DNA of 56,278 nt from an uncultured Prevotellaceae bacterium (GCA_900321965.1 ONYA01000039.1:1-56278), one strand, 5' to 3'. Numbered from the stretch's first letter, positions 6,688 to 16,224 are shown. Notes: generated by a model not told the origin, from the sequence alone. Numbers and translations: made by a program.

Positions 6688-8808
6688 ATGAGACAACTGC
6701 TTACCATTGCGGTTTGCTTGCTGTGTATGGCTGTGAACGGCCAGACGCGGAAGCCGAAGAAGAGCCACATGCGCGACAGCGTGGCCCTGAGCGACGTGAC
6801 CGTTACTGGAAAGTCGAAGACGCAGAAATTGCGCGAGGGCGCTCTGTCGGTGAACGCCATCGACGTGCGCTCGCAGGTAGGCTCCATCCATTCGCTCAGC
6901 GGACTGATCGACCGTACTACAGGCGTTAAAATCCGCGAAGACGGCGGTATCGGTTCCGACTTCGAGTTGTCTATCAACGGCATGTCGGGCAGTTCCGTGC
7001 GCTACTTCATCGACGGTGTTCCCCTCGACACGAAAGGCTCCGGGGTGACGATAGCCAATATGCCGGTGGGTATGGTCGACTATGTTGAGATCTATAAGGG
7101 CGTTGTGCCGTCGTGGCTTTGCAGCGACGTCCTTGGCGGCGCCGTCAACATTGTGACGCATCGCCAGAAGTCTGACTATCTTGAGGCGTCGTACGGCGTA
7201 GGGTCGTACCATACGCACAAGGCCGATCTCAGTGGTCAGTGGTCAATGGCCAATGGTCTGGTTATCCGTCCTTCGGTGGGCGTCAACTATTCCAAGAACG
7301 ACTACCTGATGAAGGATGTCGAGGTATGGGACGAGGCGGCAGGTCTCTATCTGCCCCAAGAGCGCCGCCGCTTTCACGACGACTATTTCTCGCTGCTGGG
7401 GCAGTTGGAGGTTGGCTTCAGAGACAAGCCGTGGGCCGACGACTGTTTCGTCACCCTATCATATAATAAGGTGAACAATGACCTTCAGACCAATCAGGTG
7501 CAGAATCATGTCATCGGTATGGCCGACAACAAGAGCAACGCCTGGAGCGTAGCCCTGCGCTATCAGAAGCGTGATTTCCTGATGAAGAAGCTCAATGCCA
7601 GCCTGTCGTTGTCGCATACGTGGGACCATTCCGTTGCTACCGATACGGCACACCGCAAGTACGACTGGAATGGCGACTGGATCAAGAGTTCGCGCAACGA
7701 GATGAACGGCCGGGCCTTTATGCAACGTCACTACAAACGGCCTCTCACCCTGGCCAGAGCCGACCTTGCCTATCGTTTCTCAGACGAGCATCTCCTGAAT
7801 CTCAGCTACTCGTTCAACAAGACGGGCAATGACCGCTGGGACGAGGTGGACGCCAGCTTTGAGCCTGCCAACGATGTGTTTGCCAAACATGTCTTCGGAT
7901 TGGCCTACAACCAGTCGCTGCTGAAGGGGCGCCTGTACAACACGTTCTTCGTGAAGGACTACGTGAACCACCTGCAGATAGAACAGACCGACTTGTCGTT
8001 TATCACTGGCTCCAAGACGATGACCGGTTCGAATACCAAGAACAGTTTTGGCGGAGGCTTGGGGACGAAATTCGAGCTGATGCCGCAGATAGCTGTCAAA
8101 GCCAACTATGAGCACAGCGTGCGACTGCCGTTAGCCCGCGAACTGTTAGGTAACGGCACCACCATCTTTGCCAATACGACCCTGAAGCCTGAGGAAAGTA
8201 ACAACCTGAACGCCGGTGTCTTCGGCACCTTCGCGTCGGGGCGCCACAGCTTGTATTACGAAGTGAACGGCTTCCTGCGCTACGTGGAGAACTACATCCA
8301 ACCTCAAATTTCCGACGATGAAGGCTATCTGCAGTATGTCAACCAGCCTGCCGTCAGCATCAAAGGCTTGGAGGGTGAGCTGCGCTACGATTGGGACAAA
8401 CGGTTTCAGGCTGTGGCGAACATCAGCTGGCAGGACGCTCGCGACGACAAGCGCTATAAGGACGACGGTTTGCCTTCGGTCACTTACAAGAATCATGTGC
8501 CCAACCGTCCCTGGCTCTTCGCTTCGGCCGAGGCGCATTACCGTTTAGGAAATATCGTCGTGGGCCTCGACTATCAGTGGGTACACTGGTTTTACCTCTC
8601 GTGGGAAGCCTACGGACTGCCCGAGACGAAAGCGCGAATACCCGAGAAGAATCTGTTAGGCGCCAATGTCGCCTATTCCTGGCAAGACAACCGCTACAGT
8701 GTGTCGCTTGACTGTCAGAACCTGCTCGACCAGACGGTGTACGACAATTACAAGCTGCAGAAGCCGGGACGGTCGCTGTTTCTGAAATTCAGAGTGTTGA
8801 TACATTAA
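6688..8808 (+). CDS. TonB-dependent outer-membrane receptor, probably for corrinoid or another tetrapyrrole
   Basis: The 706-residue protein starts with a signal peptide (MRQLLTIAVCLLCMAVNG). A plug domain follows (SLSGLIDRTTGVKIREDGG, SSVRYFIDGVPL, YVEIYKGVVPSWL, GGAVNIVT) and then a beta-barrel rich in aromatic strands, ending LFLKFRVLIH. Such receptors use TonB energy to import large chelates. Placement directly after a B12 riboswitch supports a BtuB-like role, but the downstream genes form a Hmu-type set whose relatives handle heme, so the substrate is uncertain. The frame extends to a GTG at 6661; ATG 6688 is preferred because it starts the signal peptide and leaves the riboswitch outside the gene. 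Confidence 0.88.
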   Translation: MRQLLTIAVCLLCMAVNGQTRKPKKSHMRDSVALSDVTVTGKSKTQKLREGALSVNAIDVRSQVGSIHSLSGLIDRTTGVKIREDGGIGSDFELSINGMSGSSVRYFIDGVPLDTKGSGVTIANMPVGMVDYVEIYKGVVPSWLCSDVLGGAVNIVTHRQKSDYLEASYGVGSYHTHKADLSGQWSMANGLVIRPSVGVNYSKNDYLMKDVEVWDEAAGLYLPQERRRFHDDYFSLLGQLEVGFRDKPWADDCFVTLSYNKVNNDLQTNQVQNHVIGMADNKSNAWSVALRYQKRDFLMKKLNASLSLSHTWDHSVATDTAHRKYDWNGDWIKSSRNEMNGRAFMQRHYKRPLTLARADLAYRFSDEHLLNLSYSFNKTGNDRWDEVDASFEPANDVFAKHVFGLAYNQSLLKGRLYNTFFVKDYVNHLQIEQTDLSFITGSKTMTGSNTKNSFGGGLGTKFELMPQIAVKANYEHSVRLPLARELLGNGTTIFANTTLKPEESNNLNAGVFGTFASGRHSLYYEVNGFLRYVENYIQPQISDDEGYLQYVNQPAVSIKGLEGELRYDWDKRFQAVANISWQDARDDKRYKDDGLPSVTYKNHVPNRPWLFASAEAHYRLGNIVVGLDYQWVHWFYLSWEAYGLPETKARIPEKNLLGANVAYSWQDNRYSVSLDCQNLLDQTVYDNYKLQKPGRSLFLKFRVLIH

Positions 8809-8848
8809 ACATTAAACATTATACATTAAACATTATAATTAACAATTA
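8802..8848. repeat. ATTAAACATT short repeats over the receptor stop codon
   Basis: Repeats of CATTAAACATT and relatives begin in the last codon of the receptor gene, include its TAA stop, and run to just before the broken start of the next gene. Confidence 0.75.
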
Positions 8849-8885
8849 AAACATGAAAAAGTAGCTGTTAAGTTTTGCAGTCCTG

Positions 8886-10130
8886 ATGATGGGCATGGCC
8901 CTGACGACTGCTTGTTCGAGTGACGATGATGACAACAATGTGACTCCGCAGCCCGAGCCCGTAGTGCCTGTGGAAACCTATCACTATGACCTGACGGTGA
9001 CCGTCGGCAAGCACGGCGGTATGGCCTCGACGGAAACCCACCTGACAATGAGTGTTGACTCGCTGTCGAACCCCAACCAGACGGTCAATTTCGAGGGCAA
9101 TGGCATTGAGATTACCGACTACACCATTGAGAATATCTACGACAAGAAGTATATGTATCAGGTGCCTGTGTCGGGCGACCGCTTCACCAAGCTGCAGATT
9201 AAGAATAATCAGCTGAAGGTCGTTCGCGAGCGTCCGTTTGCCAACAACACCTTTGTTCCGCGCAAATACACCCATGCCTGGATCAACGACAGCACCCTGA
9301 TCATCATGGGTGCCAACGGCGATGCCAACAAGGTTATCTGGACCAAGCTGAATACCAATAACATGACCATCATCAACGAGGGTGAACTGGCGCTCAGCCT
9401 GGTCGAGGGTTATGAGACCTTCACCACCAGCGGTCTGCTGACCTATCGTCAGAGCGACAAGAAACTGTTCTACTTCTACTACGGTAAGAAGGGTTCTGGC
9501 CGTAAGGCTACCAAGGAGCCGTTCTTCCACGTTGCCGTCATCAACCCCGAGACGATGGCTGTTGAGAAGGATATCATCAACAAGGAGGCTTCCGAGATGC
9601 AGGGCTCTGCCTATGGCGAGCTGATGCAGAACTTCATGTTCTTCGATGACAACGACAACCTCTACCTGTCTACATTCAGCACCGTCGACGAGAAGAACAT
9701 CGGTCGTCTGCTGCGCATCAAGAAGGGTCAGTACGACTTCGAGGCTGGCTACAACGCATTCCCCGACGCCAAGGGCAAGATTGTCAGCGTCCTCTACATC
9801 GGCAACAACAAGGCCTTAGCTTATTCGGGCGATGCTGAAGTCGGAACAAGTATTCAGGATCAGGCCTACTACTACTCGATTGTCGACCTGACTGCCAAGA
9901 CTGCCACCCCCATCCAGTTTAACGGCAGCGCCCTGCCTTACAGTGCCGGCAGCTTCTCGCAGCGTGCTGTCTATAATGCCGGTGAGAAGAAGGCTTACTT
10001 CGGTATCAGCAATGCCGACGGCGAGACCGTCTATGTCTACGATGTCGCTACGGGCAACGTCAAGAAGGGTCTGAGCATAGCCCCGGGCTACTACTTCGAC
10101 CAGATTCGCCTCGTGCAGAACGACAATTAA
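8886..10130 (+). CDS. DUF4374 lipoprotein, signal peptide interrupted by an amber codon
   Basis: The body (EPVVPVETYHYDLTVTVG... FVPRKYTHAWINDSTLIIMG) matches DUF4374, exported beta-propeller-like proteins found beside TonB receptors and CobN-like genes, where they probably act as surface or periplasmic tetrapyrrole-binding partners. The natural start appears to be ATG 8853, reading MKK-stop-LLSFAVLMMGMALTTACSSDDDD: an in-frame TAG at 8862-8864 breaks an otherwise perfect lipoprotein signal with lipobox TTAC. The longest open form starts at 8886 and keeps the Cys but lacks the positive N-region. It may be a nonsense allele, a sequencing error or reinitiation. TAG ends other genes of this operon, so recoding is unlikely. 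The rest of the frame is intact to the stop 2 bp before cbiK. Confidence 0.75.
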   Translation: MMGMALTTACSSDDDDNNVTPQPEPVVPVETYHYDLTVTVGKHGGMASTETHLTMSVDSLSNPNQTVNFEGNGIEITDYTIENIYDKKYMYQVPVSGDRFTKLQIKNNQLKVVRERPFANNTFVPRKYTHAWINDSTLIIMGANGDANKVIWTKLNTNNMTIINEGELALSLVEGYETFTTSGLLTYRQSDKKLFYFYYGKKGSGRKATKEPFFHVAVINPETMAVEKDIINKEASEMQGSAYGELMQNFMFFDDNDNLYLSTFSTVDEKNIGRLLRIKKGQYDFEAGYNAFPDAKGKIVSVLYIGNNKALAYSGDAEVGTSIQDQAYYYSIVDLTAKTATPIQFNGSALPYSAGSFSQRAVYNAGEKKAYFGISNADGETVYVYDVATGNVKKGLSIAPGYYFDQIRLVQNDN

Positions 10131-10132
10131 TA

Positions 10133-10960
10133 ATGAGAAACGTGTATTATATAAGTTGTTTTTTGGTGTTCCTGTGTGCGGCCGTGTGCCGTGCACAGGA
10201 CATTTCTTCTGAGCGTGCCCTGCTGATGGTGCATTTCGGCACCACCTACGACGACACCCGCCAGAAGACCATCGACGCCATCAACCAGAAAGCCCGTGAG
10301 ACGTTTCCCGCGATGGCCGTCAGCGAAGCCTACACCTCGCGCATCGTCATGAAGCGGCTGGCCGGGCGCGGCGTCAAGAAGGATACCCCCGTCGAGGCGA
10401 TGCTCCGTCTGCGTGGCGAGGGCTATAAGACGCTCGTCGTCCAGCCGACCTTCGTTATCGACGGCAAGGAGATGGCCGAGCTACGCCGCGACGTCGACCG
10501 CCTGCGTCCTTTCTTCGACAGCATCTATGTCTCCACGCCGCTGCTCTATAGCGTCGACGACTGCCAGCGCGTCTGCGACGTCCTCGTCAGCCGCCACAAG
10601 GCCGACGCCAAGAAGCGCGAGCACGTCGTCTTCGTAGGCCACGGCACCGAAGGTCCCGCTACCGCCCTCTACTCACAGATAGACTATCAACTCGCTGCCG
10701 GTGGCCATCCGAACTATCACGTCGCCACCATCGAGGGCTATCCTACGCAGGAGACAGCCGTCAGCAAGATCAAGGCCATGAAAGGCCGGCGGGTGACGCT
10801 CGTCCCCCTGCTCTTCGTGGCTGGCGACCATGCGTCGAACGATATTGCCGTAGAGTGGAAGGCCGAACTTGAGCGCCAAGGACTGACGGTCGACGTCCGC
10901 CTGGAGGGCTTGGGCGAGGTGCCCGCGATACAGCAGTTGTATTTAGAGAAGCTGAAATGA
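10133..10960 (+). CDS. cbiK: Exported CbiK-type sirohydrochlorin cobaltochelatase
   Basis: Residues 1-22 form a signal peptide (MRNVYYISCFLVFLCAAVCRA), so the enzyme should act in the periplasm. The mature part begins ALLMVHFGTTYDDTRQKT, the start of the CbiK class II chelatase fold. It has two putative metal/substrate His motifs (FVGHGTEG and LLFVAGDHASND). CbiK inserts cobalt (or iron) into sirohydrochlorin, and periplasmic forms are known that bind heme or metal instead. Length (275) is typical. It overlaps the next gene by 4 bp (ATGA), so the two are probably translated together. Control by the B12 riboswitch fits a cobalt-related role, but insertion or removal of another metal is possible. 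Confidence 0.85.
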   Translation: MRNVYYISCFLVFLCAAVCRAQDISSERALLMVHFGTTYDDTRQKTIDAINQKARETFPAMAVSEAYTSRIVMKRLAGRGVKKDTPVEAMLRLRGEGYKTLVVQPTFVIDGKEMAELRRDVDRLRPFFDSIYVSTPLLYSVDDCQRVCDVLVSRHKADAKKREHVVFVGHGTEGPATALYSQIDYQLAAGGHPNYHVATIEGYPTQETAVSKIKAMKGRRVTLVPLLFVAGDHASNDIAVEWKAELERQGLTVDVRLEGLGEVPAIQQLYLEKLK

Positions 10961-13900
10961 TGAGACGCATCCTCACTCTCTCAATCATATTTCTGTTGCT
11001 GGCGGTGGGCGGCTATGTCGTCTACCGCCAGTTTATGGCGCCTACGCGCATCCTCGTGGTCAACGCCTTGGAGGCGCAGCAGGCCGACTTCGTACTGAAC
11101 AACGACTCACGGCATATTGACGTCGATTGCGTGGATGCCGATGAGATGGAGCGTCTCGACGGCTATGACGCCATCATCTTCTATGCCCGCCGCATCTTCC
11201 TCACCGACGAGCAGATGGCCGAGGTGCAGCGTGTAGCCGGTCGCGGCGTGCCCATCTTCACCAAGACGCTGCGCACCAGCGACTTCGTCGAGAACCACAA
11301 CCTCACCGACGCCCAGATTGATACCCTGAAGCAGTATTTCGAGAACGACAACCGACAGAACTACCGCAACGGACTGCGCTACCTGCGCCATATTGCGACG
11401 CCCCGCCGATGGGGCGACCAGCAGGTAGAGCTGCCCGTAGAGGTGCCGAAGAACATGTTCTACCACCGGCAGTACGGCCAGTACTTCAAGACGGCCGACG
11501 AGCTGACGGCCTATCTGCGTCATCAGGGACTCTATCACGAAGGCCGTCCGACCGTCGCCATGATCTCGGGCATCACCTTCCCCATGGAGGGCAACCGAGA
11601 GCACGTCGACACCCTCATCACGATGCTCACCCAGCGGGGCATGAACGTCTATCCGCTGACGGGCATGGGCAAGATGCGCGACCGTATGCTGCGACAGCTG
11701 CAGCCCGACGCCGTCGTCTACCTGCCTATGGGACGTATCGGCAACGACACGCTCATACAATGGATGCAAGCGAAGAACGTCGCCCTCTTCACGCCGTTCC
11801 CCATCTCGGCTTCGCACGACGAATGGCTCGACGAGCACGTCCCGATGTCGTCAGGCTCGAAGAACGCCCGTATCGTCATCCCTGAGATTGACGGCGGCAT
11901 CGCGCCTTACTGTATTGCAACGCAGAACACCGACGACCGGGGCTACTACCGCTATACGGCCGAGGTGGAGCGTTGCGAGGCGCTGGCCGAAAACGTCAGC
12001 CGCTACCTCTCGCTGCGCACCAAGCCCAACGGCGAGAAGCGCATTGCCATCGGCTATTTCCGCCGTCCGGGGAAGGATGCCCTGCTGGCCAGCGGCATGG
12101 AGGTCATACCGTCGATGTACAACTTCCTGCTCCGCCTCCGCCGTGAGGGCTACCGTGTCGACGGACTGCCCGCGACGCTCGACGCCTTTGCCCGCGACGT
12201 CCACGAGGCTGCCGACCGTCCGCTGTGGGCCGTCAAGCGCGATTATGAACAGTGGGTGAAGCAGGTGATTCCTGCCGCTAAGTATGCCGAGGTGACCGAC
12301 CGTTACGGCACGCCGCCCGACAGCATCCCCATGACGGCCGTGCGCTATGGCAGTGTGCTGCTCTTCCTGCAGCCCCGTCCTGCCCTTGGCGACGACGACT
12401 TCCGCTTCGTCCACGGCGTCGACGTGGCACCGCCTCACTCCTATCTCGCACCTTATCTGTATATGCAGCGCGAGTTCCGGGCCGACGCCCTCGTCCACTT
12501 CGGCACTCACGGCAACCTGGAGTTCACCCCGGGCCGCGATGCTGCCATGCGCCGCGAAGACTGGAGTCAGCAGCTGATAGGCCCTGTGCCGCATTTCTAC
12601 TTCTACACCACCGGCAATATCGGCGAGGCCGTCATTGCCAAGCGCCGCTCACATGCCGTCATCATGACCTATCTGACGCCGCCATACGCCGAGAGCGGTA
12701 TGCGCCAGAAGTACAACCAGCTGCATCAGGATATTCACAAGGCTTTGAACGGACAGGCGATGCCGAGTGTGAAACAGCGCATCGTGGCCGAAGGGCTGCA
12801 CCGGGCGTTAGGCATTGACAGCATCCCCGGCAAGGTGCTTACCCGCGATGAGCTGGAACGCATTGACACACATATCGAGGAACTGATGGACGAGCGGATG
12901 CAGGGTGCCTACTACGTGTTAGGACAGCCCTATACCGAAGAGCAGCTGCGCCAGACGTGCCGCGCCATCAGCGACGATCCTGCCCAGTGGCCGCGCCTGC
13001 GCCAGCTACTGTTGGCATCGACACAGGCCGAGATGGATAATATGGTGCGCGCCCTCAGTGGGGGCACCGTAGCACCAGCCCCCGGTGGCGACCCCGTGAT
13101 GAACGACAACGTGCTGCCTACAGGCCGCAATATGTTCAGCATCAACCCCGACAACACCCCCGACCCGCAGGCGTGGGAAGACGGTTGCCGATTAGCTGAG
13201 CAGACGCTGGCCGAATACCGTCGTAAGCACGACGGACAGTGGCCACGCAAGGTGAGCTATACCTTCTGGGCGGGCGAGTTCATTGCCTCGGGTGGCGCCA
13301 CCATCGCCCAGGCTCTCTGGATGTTAGGCGTAGAACCGGTGCGCGACAGCCAGGGACGCATCGGACAGCTGAGCCTCGTGCCGGCTGCGGCGTTAGGCCG
13401 TCCACGTATCAATGTGGTGGTGCAGGTCAGCGGACAGCTGCGAGATATTGCCGACTCACGCCTGAAGCTCATCACAGAGGCCATTCAGATGGCGTCTGCC
13501 GCTGAGGGCGATTCCAACTTCGTCAGCGAGGGCACGTTAGCACAGGAGCGGGAGCTGATAGAGCGTGGCGTCAGTCCCCAGCAGGCCCGCCAGCTGGCCA
13601 CCCTCCGCGTCTTCGGTCCCGTCAACAACGGCTATTCCACGGGTATGATGAACTTCATCGAACGCAGTGAGAAGTGGCAGTCGGCCGACGAGCTGACTGA
13701 CCAGTACCTGAATAATATGTGTGCCGCTTACGGCGACGATGAGCATTGGGGACTGATGCAGAAAGAGCTCTTTACGGCCGCCCTGCAGCAGACCGACGTG
13801 CTGGTGCAGCCCCGCCAGAGTAATACCTGGGGACCGCTGTCGCTCGACCATGTCTATGAGTTTACGGGTGGACTGTCGATGGTGGTCCGGCGGCTGACGG

Positions 13901-14481
13901 GACGCGAGCCCGATGCCATGATGGCCGACTACCGCAATCCGCGCCGTCGCCGCATGCAGGGACTCAAGGAGGCTATCGACATTGAGGCACGGACAACCAT
14001 CCTGAACCCCAACTTCATCTGTGAGCGCATGAAGGGCGACGAGGGCACCGCACAGATGTTCGGCGAGGTGTTCCGCAATATCTTCGGGTGGAACGTCACC
14101 CGTCCGTCGGCCCTCGATCCTCAGCTCTACGACGACCTCTACCGCCTCTACGTCGAGGATGCCGAGGGCTTAGGCGTCCGTCAGTTCCTCGAGCAGAAGA
14201 ATCCTGCTGCCTACCAGTCGATGACCGAGACGATGCTGGAGAGTGCGCGCAAGGGCTACTGGAAACCCTCCGGCGCACAGCTTGCGCAGATGAAGCAGCT
14301 GAACACGCAGTTGACGGCACAGACGGCCGCCGACCGTCAAGCCTTGCTACTGGAAAAGCAGGGTGGGGCAGCCGCTGCGGAAGAGTCGCCTGAGGCTGCA
14401 CCGACGACCACCGTCGTCGCCGTCCTGGTGCTCCTCCTCCTGCTCTCGCTCCTGATCGTCTGGATGCGGCGTAAGAAATAA
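10957..14481 (+). CDS. CobN/HmuS-like chelatase, membrane-anchored at both ends
   Basis: This 1174-residue protein belongs to the CobN/magnesium-chelatase H family (ALVHFGTHGNLEFTPGRDA, QLIGPVPHFYFYTTGNIGEA, ANRRGNPR-like YRNPRRRRMQG). It has an N-terminal transmembrane helix (RILTLSIIFLLLAVGGYVVY) and a C-terminal one (AVLVLLLLLSLLIVW followed by MRRKK), so the catalytic part should face the periplasm. True CobN needs CobS/CobT; none are here, and energy may come from the MotA-like and DUF2149 proteins that follow. In Porphyromonas and Bacteroides the equivalent HmuS is part of heme uptake and has been linked to removing iron from heme. The B12 riboswitch here raises the alternative of corrinoid or cobalt handling. 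The start overlaps cbiK by 4 bp. Confidence 0.82.
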   Translation: MMRRILTLSIIFLLLAVGGYVVYRQFMAPTRILVVNALEAQQADFVLNNDSRHIDVDCVDADEMERLDGYDAIIFYARRIFLTDEQMAEVQRVAGRGVPIFTKTLRTSDFVENHNLTDAQIDTLKQYFENDNRQNYRNGLRYLRHIATPRRWGDQQVELPVEVPKNMFYHRQYGQYFKTADELTAYLRHQGLYHEGRPTVAMISGITFPMEGNREHVDTLITMLTQRGMNVYPLTGMGKMRDRMLRQLQPDAVVYLPMGRIGNDTLIQWMQAKNVALFTPFPISASHDEWLDEHVPMSSGSKNARIVIPEIDGGIAPYCIATQNTDDRGYYRYTAEVERCEALAENVSRYLSLRTKPNGEKRIAIGYFRRPGKDALLASGMEVIPSMYNFLLRLRREGYRVDGLPATLDAFARDVHEAADRPLWAVKRDYEQWVKQVIPAAKYAEVTDRYGTPPDSIPMTAVRYGSVLLFLQPRPALGDDDFRFVHGVDVAPPHSYLAPYLYMQREFRADALVHFGTHGNLEFTPGRDAAMRREDWSQQLIGPVPHFYFYTTGNIGEAVIAKRRSHAVIMTYLTPPYAESGMRQKYNQLHQDIHKALNGQAMPSVKQRIVAEGLHRALGIDSIPGKVLTRDELERIDTHIEELMDERMQGAYYVLGQPYTEEQLRQTCRAISDDPAQWPRLRQLLLASTQAEMDNMVRALSGGTVAPAPGGDPVMNDNVLPTGRNMFSINPDNTPDPQAWEDGCRLAEQTLAEYRRKHDGQWPRKVSYTFWAGEFIASGGATIAQALWMLGVEPVRDSQGRIGQLSLVPAAALGRPRINVVVQVSGQLRDIADSRLKLITEAIQMASAAEGDSNFVSEGTLAQERELIERGVSPQQARQLATLRVFGPVNNGYSTGMMNFIERSEKWQSADELTDQYLNNMCAAYGDDEHWGLMQKELFTAALQQTDVLVQPRQSNTWGPLSLDHVYEFTGGLSMVVRRLTGREPDAMMADYRNPRRRRMQGLKEAIDIEARTTILNPNFICERMKGDEGTAQMFGEVFRNIFGWNVTRPSALDPQLYDDLYRLYVEDAEGLGVRQFLEQKNPAAYQSMTETMLESARKGYWKPSGAQLAQMKQLNTQLTAQTAADRQALLLEKQGGAAAAEESPEAAPTTTVVAVLVLLLLLSLLIVWMRRKK

Positions 14482-14494
14482 AAAACGACGAACG

Positions 14495-15541
14495 ATGAGT
14501 GTTCTGGTATTGTTAGTGGTGCTTCAGTCGGGGCTGAGGTTGAGTCAGTGGCGCAGCCACTGGCTGCGTATGGCCTTTGCCTTGGCCGTCGCCTGCGCCA
14601 CCTATGCCGCCCTCGACACAGCCCTCACGCTGTCGAAACTACAGGTGGCGGCGTGGCTCGCCGACAAGACCGTGTTGCAGGACGTCGCCGTCCTCTGCCT
14701 CATCGACGCCCTCCTGTTACGGTGGCGCCTCTACCCGGGACTGCTCATCGTGCCAGCAGCCTTCTTCCTGCTCACGCAGGTCCTCTTCCGCGCTACGGGC
14801 TTCGACTTCCATCTGGCCGGAGCGCTCACCGCCCTTGCCCTCTTCCTCTTGTTACCGGCTGTGGCCCAGCTCTTTGCGTGGGCCTTGCCTCGCCGTGCCG
14901 ACCGCCGCGCGCTCCATCTGCTGCTCACCGTCGCCGTCTGCCTCTCGGCGTTGGCCCTGTCGTCGCTGCCCCATCAGCCCCTCGTTTTCCAAACGCATCA
15001 AAACATCATTATGCAATACATCTCACAAACCCTGTTCGGGATAGCCAATATGCTACTCATCCCCGACATCCTCCTGCTCTTGCTGTTCTTTGCCAGGTCT
15101 CTCGTCCTGATGGTATCCACCTACCGCCAGTATGCCGCCCGTCGGCGCGACGGCTACAGCACGCTCTACGCCCGTTACCGCAGTCAGCTCTACGGCCAGG
15201 CGCCCGACGAGGCCTACGCCGACTTCGTGGCCACACAGTTTGAGGCCGAGGCAGCCAAGGACGTCAACCTCTCGCGACTGCTCACCAAGTTAGGCCCCGT
15301 CCTCGGACTCATCGGCACCCTCATCTCCATGTCGCCGGCGTTGGTAGGGCTCTCTACGGGCGACATCTCGGGCATGGCCTACAACATGCAGGTGGTGTTC
15401 TCCGCCACCGTCGTCGGCCTCGTCATCTCCGTCGTCGGACTGTTCACCCAGCAGCTGAAGTCGCGCTGGTATGCCAAGGACTTAGGCCGTCTCGACTATG
15501 TCTCACGTCTTTATGTTGAGCGTCATGAGAAGGAAGCGTAG
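14495..15541 (+). CDS. MotA/TolQ/ExbB-type proton channel (HmuU-like)
   Basis: The 348-residue protein has several hydrophobic segments and the hallmark C-terminal region LTKLGPVLGLIGTLISMSPA followed by MQVVFSATVVGLVISVVGLF, the pore helices of the ExbB/TolQ/MotA family. Such proteins use the proton gradient to drive movements in a partner. Here the partner is probably the DUF2149 protein next door, together energising the CobN-like chelatase or the receptor. It starts 13 bp after the chelatase stop and overlaps the next gene by 17 bp. In Hmu-type loci the same gene occupies the same place. Confidence 0.82.
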   Translation: MSVLVLLVVLQSGLRLSQWRSHWLRMAFALAVACATYAALDTALTLSKLQVAAWLADKTVLQDVAVLCLIDALLLRWRLYPGLLIVPAAFFLLTQVLFRATGFDFHLAGALTALALFLLLPAVAQLFAWALPRRADRRALHLLLTVAVCLSALALSSLPHQPLVFQTHQNIIMQYISQTLFGIANMLLIPDILLLLLFFARSLVLMVSTYRQYAARRRDGYSTLYARYRSQLYGQAPDEAYADFVATQFEAEAAKDVNLSRLLTKLGPVLGLIGTLISMSPALVGLSTGDISGMAYNMQVVFSATVVGLVISVVGLFTQQLKSRWYAKDLGRLDYVSRLYVERHEKEA

Positions 15542-15860
15542 AAGCACCCTGCTGACCCTGGACGACGGCGACCCGCTGACCGTCGTCGTCAACCTCTTCG
15601 ACGTGGCGATGGTCTTTGCCGTCGCCCTGATGGTGGCTATGGTGATGCATATCAACATGACGGAGGTCTTCTCCGACGACGATTTCACCATTGTCAAGAA
15701 TCCCGGTAAGGCCGACATGCAGATCATCCGCAAGCAGGGCAAGCGCATCGAGACCTACAAGGCTAATGGCCAGCAGCAGGATGGCGGCCAGCGTGGCCGC
15801 CGTCTCGGCACCGCCTACCAGTTGGAGGACGGTCAGATCATCTACGTGCCCGACGAATAG
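15525..15860 (+). CDS. DUF2149 protein (HmuV-like), ExbD-like partner of the proton channel
   Basis: The 111-residue protein starts with a basic stretch (MRRKRRSTLL), a conserved LDDGDPLTVVVNLFDVAMVF membrane entry, one transmembrane helix, and a soluble tail ending GTAYQLEDGQIIYVPDE. This is DUF2149, found after MotA-like genes in CobN/HmuS operons. One N-terminal helix with a periplasmic domain is also the layout of ExbD/TolR. The frame reaches back to ATG 15498, but ATG 15525 is preferred because it gives the conserved basic start and a shorter overlap with the channel gene. It is the last recognisable gene of the riboswitch operon. Confidence 0.75.
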   Translation: MRRKRRSTLLTLDDGDPLTVVVNLFDVAMVFAVALMVAMVMHINMTEVFSDDDFTIVKNPGKADMQIIRKQGKRIETYKANGQQQDGGQRGRRLGTAYQLEDGQIIYVPDE

Positions 15861-15918
15861 AAAAACGCTTCGCTCGGCGACGTAGGCGACGCGTAGAATT
15901 TATAAAAACTGCTTCATG

Positions 15919-16224
15919 TCATTTCTCGTTTAAATAGTTCTCAATTATTTCCGATGACAAAGCTCTGCTTACAACCTCGCAAGTATATGGACAACCATCA
16001 ACATACTCCTTGGGGTAAACATTTGCCATTTCCAACAGTCCGTAATATGGTTCACGAACCACATCCTTGCACCATGCATGTCCGTTGAATGGGAAACCGT
16101 CCTTGCTGCCCTGACGATTTGGCATAACCTCAATGTCAAGCATATCACCAACCTTCAAAACCTTTTCTCTGCTGGCTGATTTCCATCGCCGTAAGTTACG
16201 AAGAACGCTGTCACCCCCAGACAT
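15919..16224 (-). CDS. Small unknown ORF, possibly a 5'-truncated remnant
   Basis: The frame gives 101 residues with protein-like composition (VLKVGDMLDIEVMPNRQGSK, FNGHAWCKDVVREPYYGLLE), but no family is recognised. It is more AT-rich than its neighbours. Its apparent start codon lies in the loop of the hairpin at 16204-16247, and the convincing protein part begins only around residue 22, so the N-terminus may be missing or the true start may be an internal Met (position 28 or 34). It lies 46 bp downstream of rubrerythrin on the same strand. It could be a transferred fragment or a diverged small gene. Confidence 0.4.
   Translation of the reverse strand: MSGGDSVLRNLRRWKSASREKVLKVGDMLDIEVMPNRQGSKDGFPFNGHAWCKDVVREPYYGLLEMANVYPKEYVDGCPYTCEVVSRALSSEIIENYLNEK

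Noticed and set aside
8862-8864. TAG read as an amino acid (stop-codon recoding)
   Set aside because: TAG ends the MotA-like and DUF2149 genes of the same operon, and no other in-frame TAG is seen in conserved genes.
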